The notes below the pieces were generated by a model. It did no database searches and was not told where the DNA came from. It worked only from the letters and a program-made list of their open reading frames with translations. Position numbers and translations under genes: made by a program. DNA of 10,498 nt from Nitrospiraceae bacterium (lineage in GTDB: Bacteria; Nitrospirota; Thermodesulfovibrionia; UBA6902): the NCBI GenBank assembly GCA_020354155.1, contig CP070644.1, positions 853,631 through 864,128 on the forward strand, written 5' to 3'. Of this stretch, positions 1 to 5,944 are shown in pieces (position 1 is the stretch's first letter; the number at the start of each line of letters is the position of its first letter).

Positions 1-8
1 ATGCATGG

Positions 9-740
9 TCAGGACCGTGAATGGGTTATGCTTGATATATCTATTTTCAGAATTTTTTCGAGAGTTACGATTAACGTGATCATAACTCCGGCAAGGGCAA
101 TATAAAATAGTGTTGCCAGTGCCGTTGCCTCTATACCGCGAAATGTTAAGGACTCAATTTGCTGTGTTGCCCAGGTGAGTTCAGGAGCTGTAATTGCCAT
201 GCACAGGGAGGTGTTTTTAAAATTATGCACCATCCTTGTCCCAAGTGGAGGCAGGGCTGCCCTGTACATCTGCGGCAGTAGGACGTGGAAATACTGCTGC
301 ATCCTGCTGAGGCCGGCTGATATTGCTGCCTCCCGCTGGCTGTGAGGTATTGCCAGTCTCCCGCTGCGCAGAATGTCGGATACATAAGAGGCGTTATCTA
401 CTGTTAATCCGAGTATGCCGGCTACAACAGGATAGTAAAGATATCCGTTCAGCTTTGCGCCTATCTCCGGGGGAAGGAGCTCGGGAAAGAGAAAATAGAA
501 GAAGAGCAGCCAGAACAGGCCAGGAATATTCCGGAAAATCTCGACGTACAGCGTACCGCAGGCCCTCAGGAACCTGCTCCGTGATATCCTCATGACTGCA
601 ATGAATGTCCCGAGCAGAAGAGATGTTATTGACGTTGTAACAAGCAGCAACAGGGTAATCTTCACCCCTGTTTTCATCATTCCAAGATAGGGTTCCTGAA
701 AGGGGATTGACCAGTCAAAGTCGTAGGCTAAATCTAAAAT
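9..740 (-). CDS. Polar amino acid ABC transporter permease (GltJ/HisM-like), probable ATT start
   Basis: Inner-membrane permease of a polar amino acid importer. From the first ATG (678-680) the protein is 223 aa with several hydrophobic segments. The motif EIFRNIP is followed by a run ending FPELLP, as in the GltJ-type glutamate/aspartate permeases. The EAA loop that docks on the ATPase is visible as REAAISAGL followed by a conserved LP. Before the ATG the frame stays open and encodes FDWSIPF and then PYLG, which resembles the GltJ N-terminus (DWNWG then TYLG), so the ATG is probably internal. No ATG, GTG or TTG lies between that region and the ATPase stop. An AGGAGG at 748-753 sits 7 nt before an ATT codon (738-740), giving 243 aa. 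The ATT start is inference; the family call is firm. The gene follows the ATPase gene by 2 nt, so they should be co-transcribed and perhaps translationally coupled. The substrate cannot be fixed from sequence. Confidence 0.88.
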   Translation of the reverse strand: MLDLAYDFDWSIPFQEPYLGMMKTGVKITLLLLVTTSITSLLLGTFIAVMRISRSRFLRACGTLYVEIFRNIPGLFWLLFFYFLFPELLPPEIGAKLNGYLYYPVVAGILGLTVDNASYVSDILRSGRLAIPHSQREAAISAGLSRMQQYFHVLLPQMYRAALPPLGTRMVHNFKNTSLCMAITAPELTWATQQIESLTFRGIEATALATLFYIALAGVMITLIVTLEKILKIDISSITHSRS

Positions 741-742
741 TG

Positions 743-1498
743 CTATTCCTCCTCTGCATCACCAAAGACGGGAATATGGAATACCTTGCTCATAAACTCT
801 TTTGTTCTGGGATGTTTGGGATTTAAAAATATGTCAGGTGGTGAACCGACCTCAAGTATTTCTCCTTCATCCATGAACACGACCCGGTCAGCTACTTTCT
901 GGGCAAAACCTATTTCATGGGTAACAACAACCATGGTCATTCCTTCCCTGGCAAGAGAGGTCATTACGTCAAGAACTTCATTGATTAATTCAGGATCCAG
1001 TGCAGAGGTGGGTTCATCAAAGAGCATGACCTTTGGTTCCATTGCGAGACTGCGGGCAATGGCGACCCGCTGCTGCTCACCGCCGGACATCTGTACAGGG
1101 TAGGCATCCTTGCGATGCGTCAGTCCAACGCGCTCGAGCAGTTTTATTGCCCGTTCCCGTGCCTGCCTTTTGCTCAGTCCCCTGACTTTCCGGGGAGCAA
1201 GCGTAATATTTTTAAGGGCTGTTTTATGAGGATATAAATTGAATTGCTGAAAGACAACGCCTATTTCTGCTCTCAACGAAGTAAGATTCGTTTTCGGATC
1301 TGAGAGGTACATCCCGTCAACAATAATTTCACCGTCATCTATCTGCTCAAGTTTATTAATAGTCCTGAGCAAGGTGCTCTTCCCGGCGCCGCTTGGCCCG
1401 CAGATGACAATTACCTCTCCTTTGGCAATATCCAGGTTTATATTCTTCAGGATGTGACGATTATTGAACCACTTGTTGGTATTGATAAACTTGATCAA
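743..1498 (-). CDS. Polar amino acid ABC transporter ATP-binding protein (GlnQ/GltL family)
   Basis: Cytoplasmic ATPase that powers the adjacent amino acid permease. At 251 aa it has the usual length for the GlnQ/GltL/HisP family and all the catalytic motifs: Walker A GPSGAGKST (residues 34-42), Q-loop in VVFQQFNLYPH (Gln84), signature MSGGEQQR (137-144), Walker B VMLFDE (157-162), D-loop SALD (165-168) and H-loop His194. The QFNLYPH segment after the Q-loop is typical of amino acid importers. The start is TTG (1496-1498), supported by GGAG 8 nt upstream (1507-1510). The stop is followed after 2 nt by the proposed permease start, so the two form an operon. The gene heads this part of the operon, with a candidate promoter in 1556-1585. 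No binding-protein gene lies in the window; it may lie beyond base 1. The family is certain; whether the substrate is glutamate/aspartate or another amino acid is not. Confidence 0.95.
   Translation of the reverse strand: MIKFINTNKWFNNRHILKNINLDIAKGEVIVICGPSGAGKSTLLRTINKLEQIDDGEIIVDGMYLSDPKTNLTSLRAEIGVVFQQFNLYPHKTALKNITLAPRKVRGLSKRQARERAIKLLERVGLTHRKDAYPVQMSGGEQQRVAIARSLAMEPKVMLFDEPTSALDPELINEVLDVMTSLAREGMTMVVVTHEIGFAQKVADRVVFMDEGEILEVGSPPDIFLNPKHPRTKEFMSKVFHIPVFGDAEEE
748..753 (-). promoter_or_regulatory. Strong Shine-Dalgarno (AGGAGG) for the permease
   Basis: AGGAGG on the minus strand lies inside the last codons of the ATPase gene (its GAG GAG GAA end). It is 7 nt from an in-frame ATT at 738-740, ideal spacing for initiation there. 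It is 67 nt from the first ATG of the permease frame, too far to serve it. This motif decides the start assigned to the permease. The purine-rich run could also be chance, because it codes for three glutamates. Confidence 0.5.
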
Positions 1499-1555
1499 CA
1501 GTATAGCTCCAAAGATATTTGGGGAATCAGCAATTTGCGTTCTAAAGCAATTAAT

Positions 1556-1585
1556 AGTATTTCAAATAGTCAGGGGCTTTGTCAA
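1556..1585 (-). promoter_or_regulatory. Candidate sigma70 promoter of the amino acid ABC operon
   Basis: On the minus strand a perfect TTGACA (1580-1585) is followed after 18 nt by AATACT (1556-1561, 4 of 6 to consensus). Transcription would begin near 1549, about 50 nt before the TTG start. The octamer TTTGAAAT occurs twice on the minus strand, at 1586-1593 directly upstream of the -35 and at 1559-1566 overlapping the -10. That could be a repressor or activator site, or AT-rich chance. I saw no sigma54 -24/-12 signature here. Confidence 0.4.
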
Positions 1586-1686
1586 ATTTCAAACAGTGGA
1601 TTGTGCAAGATGGATATTTTGCAACTGATTGAAAAAATGTATTTATTCAGGAATGAATCTTTGGCATGCGGTGTGTGATCAAGCTG

Positions 1687-2343
1687 TTACCCTGGTGTCA
1701 GTCGAAAGATCAGGAATTCCTCATAAAAGGTTTTTTCCCTGGCCATCAGATTATGATTCCATCCCAGTTCATGGGATATTTTCAATGCAGCATCAGGGTC
1801 TGCTATTGATGAATAAAGCATTTGAACATAGCCGTTCTTTTCCAGATAATTCCCTGCCTCACGAAAAAAACTTTTGAGCAGCCTTTTCTGAGGGTCTTGC
1901 AGCGCATGATCAAAAAACTCTTTTGGGGTCCCTTCCAGGTAGGGTGGTGTAAAGAGGATGACATTGAATTTTTGTTCCGGATCAAGGGACTGAAAGAGGT
2001 CGCTCTCAGTAACAGTGATCCTGTCTGTCACTCCATTCAATGCTGCATTCTTTCTGGCATAGGTTACAGCTTCAGGGTTGATATCAACTGCCGTTACTCT
2101 TGAACCCTGCCGGGCAGCTGTGACAGCCTGGATACCAGATCCTGTTCCCATATCAAGCACGGTGTCATCAGAGTTAACGTGAATGTGACCTGCCATGAAC
2201 ATGCTGGTGTAATAATACTTCGGGTTAAAGACCTCTGCAGAGATTTCATATACATTGCCGAGAACCTCAACCCTGTGAGGACCAAATTTCTGGATTATTT
2301 TGATCAGGAATATAAAAAATTTATGCTTTAATAAGAGAAGCAT
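1687..2343 (-). CDS. Class I SAM-dependent methyltransferase, HemK/PrmC-like small domain (MTS fold)
   Basis: A 218-aa cytosolic methyltransferase of the Rossmann type. Motif I is VLDMGTGSG (residues 62-70), the acidic residue after strand 2 lies in AVDIN (85-89), and motif IV is FTPPY (131-135) after a hydrophobic strand. Motif IV in HemK/PrmC glutamine and RsmC-type amino methyltransferases is usually N/D/S-PP-Y/F, so a threonine in the first position is unusual. The N-terminal 45 residues are too short for the PrmC helical substrate domain, so this is probably not PrmC itself. The substrate is unknown; an amino group of protein, nucleic acid or a small molecule is possible. The start at ATG 2341-2343 is supported by AGGAA 8 nt upstream (2352-2356). 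It lies 58 nt downstream of the DUF1015 gene on the same strand with no convincing terminator or promoter between, so the two are probably co-transcribed. Confidence 0.85.
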   Translation of the reverse strand: MLLLLKHKFFIFLIKIIQKFGPHRVEVLGNVYEISAEVFNPKYYYTSMFMAGHIHVNSDDTVLDMGTGSGIQAVTAARQGSRVTAVDINPEAVTYARKNAALNGVTDRITVTESDLFQSLDPEQKFNVILFTPPYLEGTPKEFFDHALQDPQKRLLKSFFREAGNYLEKNGYVQMLYSSIADPDAALKISHELGWNHNLMAREKTFYEEFLIFRLTPG

Positions 2344-2401
2344 CTGTGGATTTCCTGTCTGACCCCGGGTTGCTGAACAATCATCAGGCCTTCCTGTGCA
2401 G

Positions 2402-3670
2402 TCAGAATCGGTAAAGAACCATACCTGTCAAAAGTTTGGGATAAAAATAGGTAGATTTTGGTGGCATTCTGTGACCTGCAAGCGCCGCCTCCTTTACGTC
2501 CTGAATACCAGTGGCATTAAGAAAAAACACGGCCTCAAAGGAGCCCTCCTGGGCTTTTTTCACTGCCAGTTCGGGTGACATTTCATATTCATAATGATGA
2601 ATATTCAAAAGCTTTTCAAAAATAAATCTGTGGAGAACAGTTACATCGAGATTTTTTAAACAATCCGGCAGATCGACATCCATATCCTTACCATTATACG
2701 TCAGGGTATAGTAATTCCCCGTATTTGTGCGGAACATGCCGAAGGAATGAGTGTGCTGCTTCATGTGGGTGAGCATTCTCTGACGTGACTGTTCGTCTGT
2801 ATCGTTTTTAGATGAAATTTTCTTTATATGAAAGTGGGCGCTCAGCACCTCCCTGATTCTGATATCAGAGTCTATCTCAACGATTCGATGGGTAGGCAGG
2901 AGCGTAAGGCCTTCATCTTCCATGTTAGACAGGAACATAAGTGTATAATTAAAGGGCTCATCGCCTGTTGTGCTCAGCCCTTTTTCCTCCATTTCTTTTT
3001 TGAAGGTCTGTGCAGTTTCATAGCGGTGATGGCCGTCTGCAATGAAAACGTCCTTATCTGCCATTTCCACTCTTATTTTTTCTATTCTATCAGGGTCGTC
3101 AATCTTCCAGAGACGGTGTAAAAAACCATCTTCGTCAGAAGCCTCAATAAAAGGTACCTGCTGTATGGTCTTCTCAATGATGGAGGTCGCCACCTTTTCT
3201 TTACTGCTGTATATTGAGAAAATGGGGCTGGTATTTGCGTTGCAATATCGCAAGATGTTCAGCCTGTCTGACTTAGGTTTGGAGTAGGTCATCTCATGGG
3301 GGTGGACTTTTCCCTTTCCAAGCTCTTCAATCTTTACCGCGCCAAGAAAACCGAGCATCTTTCTGTCCTGTCCTTCTACACGGTACCTGACCTCATAACA
3401 GTAAAATGAGGTTTTCCTGTCCTGAACAAATATGCCTTCTGACAGCCAGTGAGACAAAAAACGTGATGCCCGCGTATAGCGGTTTTCATTCTCGTTGTCA
3501 TCATCATCGTCCTTGCCGAAATCAATACGAATAATGTTGAAGGGGCTCTGTTGATAGAGACTGTCCTTGAACGCAGGAGTAACTACGTCATAGGGTGGGG
3601 CTGTGGTTAATGAAGGGTCTACCCTGTCCGGATTATATAATACTCCCTGAAAGGGGATCACCTCTGCCAT
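2402..3670 (-). CDS. DUF1015 family protein
   Basis: A soluble protein of 422 aa from its probable start. It has the landmarks of DUF1015: FQGVLYNP near the N-terminus, APPYDVV (24-30), HPHE (123-126), ADGHHRYETA (211-220), LLPTHR (257-262) and a C-terminal MPPKSTYFYPK. The molecular function of this family is not established as far as I know. The histidine-rich DGHHRYET motif suggests a catalytic or metal-binding site, but that is inference. The frame stays open for a further 54 codons upstream, to 3832. That stretch is low quality and overlaps the divergent prenyltransferase start. ATG 3668-3670 has an excellent AGGGAG (3679-3684) 8 nt upstream and matches the family N-terminus, so I chose it. 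Residues 54-58 are five aspartates followed by an Asn/Glu run (54-63), encoded by near-identical GAT/GAC triplets. The methyltransferase gene follows downstream. Confidence 0.92.
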   Translation of the reverse strand: MAEVIPFQGVLYNPDRVDPSLTTAPPYDVVTPAFKDSLYQQSPFNIIRIDFGKDDDDDNENENRYTRASRFLSHWLSEGIFVQDRKTSFYCYEVRYRVEGQDRKMLGFLGAVKIEELGKGKVHPHEMTYSKPKSDRLNILRYCNANTSPIFSIYSSKEKVATSIIEKTIQQVPFIEASDEDGFLHRLWKIDDPDRIEKIRVEMADKDVFIADGHHRYETAQTFKKEMEEKGLSTTGDEPFNYTLMFLSNMEDEGLTLLPTHRIVEIDSDIRIREVLSAHFHIKKISSKNDTDEQSRQRMLTHMKQHTHSFGMFRTNTGNYYTLTYNGKDMDVDLPDCLKNLDVTVLHRFIFEKLLNIHHYEYEMSPELAVKKAQEGSFEAVFFLNATGIQDVKEAALAGHRMPPKSTYFYPKLLTGMVLYRF

Positions 3671-3678
3671 AATGAAAT

Positions 3679-3684
3679 CTCCCT
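3679..3684 (-). promoter_or_regulatory. Ribosome binding site fixing the DUF1015 start
   Basis: AGGGAG on the minus strand, 8 nt before ATG 3668-3670. It supports this start over the far upstream in-frame codons that reach 3832. Confidence 0.75.
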
Positions 3685-3699
3685 GAAAAAATGAAAAGT

Positions 3700-3729
3700 A
3701 TCTTAACATTGGGTAATAACAAATTACAA
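3700..3729 (-). promoter_or_regulatory. Weak candidate promoter for DUF1015-methyltransferase
   Basis: Minus-strand TTGTAA (3724-3729), an 18-nt spacer and TAAGAT (3700-3705), each 4 of 6 to the sigma70 consensus. Transcription would start near 3693, giving a leader of about 23 nt that still contains the ribosome binding site. The position is right for a promoter divergent from the prenyltransferase gene, but the AT-rich context makes chance matches likely. Confidence 0.3.
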
Positions 3730-3793
3730 ACATTGTATGTGGAACCTGTTGTTTATGCAGTAAAGAGAAGGGTTTGTTTTCCTGCCGGAAAAG

Positions 3794-3822
3794 TTGCTTT
3801 TCACCTGTATTGAATCTACAAT
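3794..3822 (+). promoter_or_regulatory. Candidate promoter giving a leaderless prenyltransferase mRNA
   Basis: TACAAT (3817-3822, 5 of 6 to the -10 consensus) lies exactly 17 nt after TTGCTT (3794-3799, matching only the TTG half of the -35). Transcription would begin about 3828-3830, immediately before the ATG at 3831. No Shine-Dalgarno precedes that ATG, which fits leaderless translation. Confidence 0.45.
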
Positions 3823-3830
3823 AGTACACC

Positions 3831-4688
3831 ATGATTCTTGGAAAAAAAATTGCTGACTATCTTCGGCTCATTAAATTTTCTCATTCAATATTCGCACTCC
3901 CCTTTGCATTTACCTCAGCATTGATTGCAGCTGAAGGCATTCCGTCTCTGCACCAGGTATTCTGGATTACTGTTGCCATGCTTGGGGGACGATCAGGTGC
4001 AATGGGAATGAACAGGATTATCGACAGGAAGATCGATGCCCTGAACCCCCGTACGAAAGACAGGGAACTGCCCCGGGGAGTTGTGAAGAGCGGAGAAGCC
4101 TTAGGCTTTACAATTTTTGCATTTGCACTTCTGGTACTGGCTGCCTATCAACTGAATCCCCTGTGTTTGCAATTGTCCCCCCTGGTAGTCCTCGTGCTGG
4201 TAACGTATTCATATACCAAAAGATTTACCTGGCTTTGTCACCTGGTCCTCGGGATTGCTCTGTCCCTTGCTCCCATTGGTGCATGGATTGCCGTAACAGG
4301 CACCTTTGATGGGAGAATATTAATCCTTTCTCTTGCCATCATATTCTGGGTGGCGGGATTTGATATTCTCTATGGACTGCAGGATGTGGATTTTGACAGG
4401 CAATACGGAATCTATTCCATACCAAAAGTCTTTGGCATAGGGCCCTCCCTCTGGATAGCGAGGATATTTCACTGTATTACGATTGGCCTGTTGTTCACTA
4501 TGATTTCCATTTTTAATCTCTCTGTTTTTTATGGTACGGGCATTGTAATTGCCACTAGCCTTTTGCTGTATGAGCACGTCCTTGTCAGGCCCGATGATCT
4601 CAGTAAACTGAATATGGCCTTTTTCAACATGAATGGTTATATAAGCGTCACCGTTTTTGTCTTTACCCTGATCGACTATCTTGTCTGA
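3831..4688 (+). CDS. mqnP: UbiA-family prenyltransferase, MqnP-like (menaquinone biosynthesis)
   Basis: An integral membrane prenyltransferase of 285 aa that attaches a polyprenyl chain to an aromatic acid during quinone synthesis. The two Mg-diphosphate motifs are clear: NRIIDRKID (residues 61-69) and DVDFD (185-189) followed by YSIP. The segments IKFSHSIFALPFAF near the N-terminus, SYTKRFTWLCH (127-137) and LAPIGAWIAVTG (146-157) are typical of the UbiA-like branch used in the futalosine menaquinone pathway (MqnP) and differ from proteobacterial UbiA. Transmembrane helices span nearly the whole length. No other quinone gene is in the window, so pathway assignment rests on sequence resemblance alone; a 4-hydroxybenzoate polyprenyltransferase is the alternative. 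The ATG is not preceded by a Shine-Dalgarno, but a -10 box ends only 8 nt before it, suggesting leaderless expression. Divergent from the DUF1015 gene; a small hairpin follows the stop. Confidence 0.9.
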   Translation: MILGKKIADYLRLIKFSHSIFALPFAFTSALIAAEGIPSLHQVFWITVAMLGGRSGAMGMNRIIDRKIDALNPRTKDRELPRGVVKSGEALGFTIFAFALLVLAAYQLNPLCLQLSPLVVLVLVTYSYTKRFTWLCHLVLGIALSLAPIGAWIAVTGTFDGRILILSLAIIFWVAGFDILYGLQDVDFDRQYGIYSIPKVFGIGPSLWIARIFHCITIGLLFTMISIFNLSVFYGTGIVIATSLLLYEHVLVRPDDLSKLNMAFFNMNGYISVTVFVFTLIDYLV

Positions 4689-4690
4689 CG

Positions 4691-4708
4691 GAGGGGAATC
4701 CCCTTATT
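4691..4708 (+). terminator. Weak terminator-like hairpin after the prenyltransferase gene
   Basis: Just after the stop, GAGGGG (4691-4696), a 3-nt AAT loop and CCCCTT (4700-4705) form a short stem, including one G-T pair, followed by ATT and further AT-rich DNA. The stem is short, the loop minimal and the T tract broken, so termination would be partial at best. It separates this gene from the promoter of the next one. Confidence 0.3.
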
Positions 4709-4730
4709 CATATTATGTTGACATTTTATT

Positions 4731-4738
4731 GATATAAT
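4731..4738 (+). promoter_or_regulatory. Extended -10 promoter of the YVTN gene
   Basis: A perfect TATAAT (4733-4738) is preceded by TG one base earlier (TGATATAAT, TG at 4730-4731), the extended -10 form that tolerates a poor -35. Transcription would start near 4745, leaving a leader of about 49 nt. A perfect TTGACA at 4718-4723 is only 9 nt from this box, so it cannot be its -35. It could instead pair with TTAAAT (4742-4747) 18 nt downstream. Confidence 0.55.
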
Positions 4739-4793
4739 GTGTTAAATATCGAGGTTCTCACAATATAAAAATCATTGAAAGAGGGAGGTTTTT

Positions 4794-5795
4794 ATGAAAA
4801 AATCATTACTTGCAATTCTTGTATGTGCCGTCGTCGTTTCTGCCTTGTATGGCATTGATGCTTATGCAGCAAAGAAAATTTATGTTGCGAATTCAGGAAA
4901 CAACACGGTATCAGTTATTGATCCTTCAAAAAATGAAATAATCAACACCTTCAGGGTGGGGACATGGCCTGCAGGAATGGCCTGTGATACAGCAAACAAT
5001 AAACTCTATGTTGTTAACTCAAGTGAGGCTGACAGTACCGTATCTGTTATTGACCTCAAGAGCAACTCTGAAACAGCAAGAATTAAAGTGGGCATCGGGC
5101 CAATGGCCATGATTATTGACTCAAACACAGGTATCGGTTATGTGGCAGACACAGAGCACCTGGTTGACGGGAAAAACCTCAGCCACACGGTCTCAATGAT
5201 CGACCTGAAGACGAATAAAGTTACCGGAAAAATTGATGTGGGCGCTGGTCCCTTTGATATCAGGATTGTCAATGACAAAATGTTTACGAGCAACTCGGGA
5301 GAGTGGCAGCTTGCAGCAATCAGCATGAAAGATCATAAAGTCATTCAGAAGGTGAAGGTTATCGACACTCCCCTTGGATTGGCAGTCAGTCCTGACAAGA
5401 AGAAAATTTATTTAGCAATACACGGTAAGGGGTCTGTTACGGTTTTTGATACGAATACTGTGAAAGAACTCTCTACGGTGAAGGTTGGGAAGTCTGCCTG
5501 GTATATCGGTGTTGACAATGCAAAGAACAAGGCCTACGTGACAAAAAGAGAAGAAAATGCTGTTGCCGTTCTTGATACGAAGAGCGACAAGGTTATTGGC
5601 AACATTGAGGTCGGTAAGGGGCCCATTGGCGTTGCCGTTGATTCTGAGGCAGGCAGGGTCTATGTAGTGAACCATGAGGATGTGTCCCTTTCAATAATTG
5701 ATACAGCGACTGACAAGATTGTCGGGACTGTCAAACTTACTCCGGCTACTGACAGCACCTACTCAGGTTCGCCATGGGGCGTAGCTGTATACTAG
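4794..5795 (+). CDS. Secreted YVTN-repeat beta-propeller protein
   Basis: A 333-aa exported protein. Residues 1-25 form a signal peptide (MKK, a hydrophobic core, then AYA before Ala26), so the mature protein is periplasmic or surface-exposed. The rest is seven propeller blades, each with a [KNG]-x-[IVAL]-Y-V-x-[NDK] strand. These start near IYVAN (29), LYVVN, GYVAD, MFTSN, IYLAI, AYVTK and VYVVN, and alternate with VSVID-type and VGxxP-type strands. The C-terminal PWGVAVY probably closes the ring with blade 1. There is no CXXCH haem motif, lipobox or other catalytic domain, so it is probably a binding or scaffold protein; the ligand is unknown. Blade 3 has a small insertion (HLVDGKNLSH) and blade 4 is the most divergent. 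GGAGG (4784-4788) 5 nt before the ATG is a strong ribosome binding site and an extended -10 promoter lies upstream. It appears monocistronic and convergent with lptG. Confidence 0.93.
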   Translation: MKKSLLAILVCAVVVSALYGIDAYAAKKIYVANSGNNTVSVIDPSKNEIINTFRVGTWPAGMACDTANNKLYVVNSSEADSTVSVIDLKSNSETARIKVGIGPMAMIIDSNTGIGYVADTEHLVDGKNLSHTVSMIDLKTNKVTGKIDVGAGPFDIRIVNDKMFTSNSGEWQLAAISMKDHKVIQKVKVIDTPLGLAVSPDKKKIYLAIHGKGSVTVFDTNTVKELSTVKVGKSAWYIGVDNAKNKAYVTKREENAVAVLDTKSDKVIGNIEVGKGPIGVAVDSEAGRVYVVNHEDVSLSIIDTATDKIVGTVKLTPATDSTYSGSPWGVAVY

Positions 5796-5821
5796 ATTTA
5801 CAATGCAGTTATTGCTTATGC

Positions 5822-5891
5822 ATTCATCTAACTCGATGAATTATTGAAGTTGCAACGAATGGTATTGGAAAACTAATGTATTCCCGATACC
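5822..5891 (+). other. Two hairpins in the YVTN 3' untranslated region
   Basis: Between the YVTN stop and the terminator are two inverted repeats. ATTCATC (5822-5828) pairs with GATGAAT (5835-5841) across a 6-nt loop. GGTATTGG (5861-5868) pairs with CCGATACC (5884-5891) over 8 bp with one G-T pair and a 15-nt loop. Neither has a T tract, so they are not terminators by themselves. They could protect the 3' end of the message. Confidence 0.4.
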
Positions 5892-5903
5892 TGCTTTACT
5901 GCT

Positions 5904-5944
5904 AAAAACAAGCCGGATGATCATTTAAGATCATTCGGCTATTT
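5904..5944. terminator. Bidirectional rho-independent terminator between YVTN gene and lptG
   Basis: A 12-bp stem (5911-5922 with 5929-5940, one G-T mismatch) around a 6-nt ATTTAA loop. On the minus strand it is followed by TGTTTTT (5904-5910), a good terminator for lptF-lptG. On the plus strand it is followed by ATTTT, a poorer one for the YVTN gene. The lptG stop codon (5931-5933) and its last two codons lie inside the stem. Confidence 0.8.

Noticed and set aside
786..1103. Plus-strand open frame of 105 codons inside the ATPase gene
   Set aside because: It is antisense to the strongly conserved ATPase motifs (Walker B, signature), so it is open only as a consequence of that coding sequence.
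1631..1658. Possible terminator after the methyltransferase gene (ATTCA / TGAAT hairpin followed by a T run on the minus strand)
   Set aside because: The stem has only five A/T-rich pairs and the T run is separated from it by several bases, so folding would be too weak to call.
1499..1686. Sigma54 (-24/-12) promoter for the amino acid ABC operon, expected if nitrogen-regulated
   Set aside because: TTGCA-like stretches are present but none has a GG at the required distance upstream.
1454..1877. Overlapping plus-strand open frames across the ABC operon promoter and the methyltransferase 3' end
   Set aside because: They are antisense to real genes or lie in AT-rich intergenic DNA, share no family motif, and their codon content looks like shadow frames.
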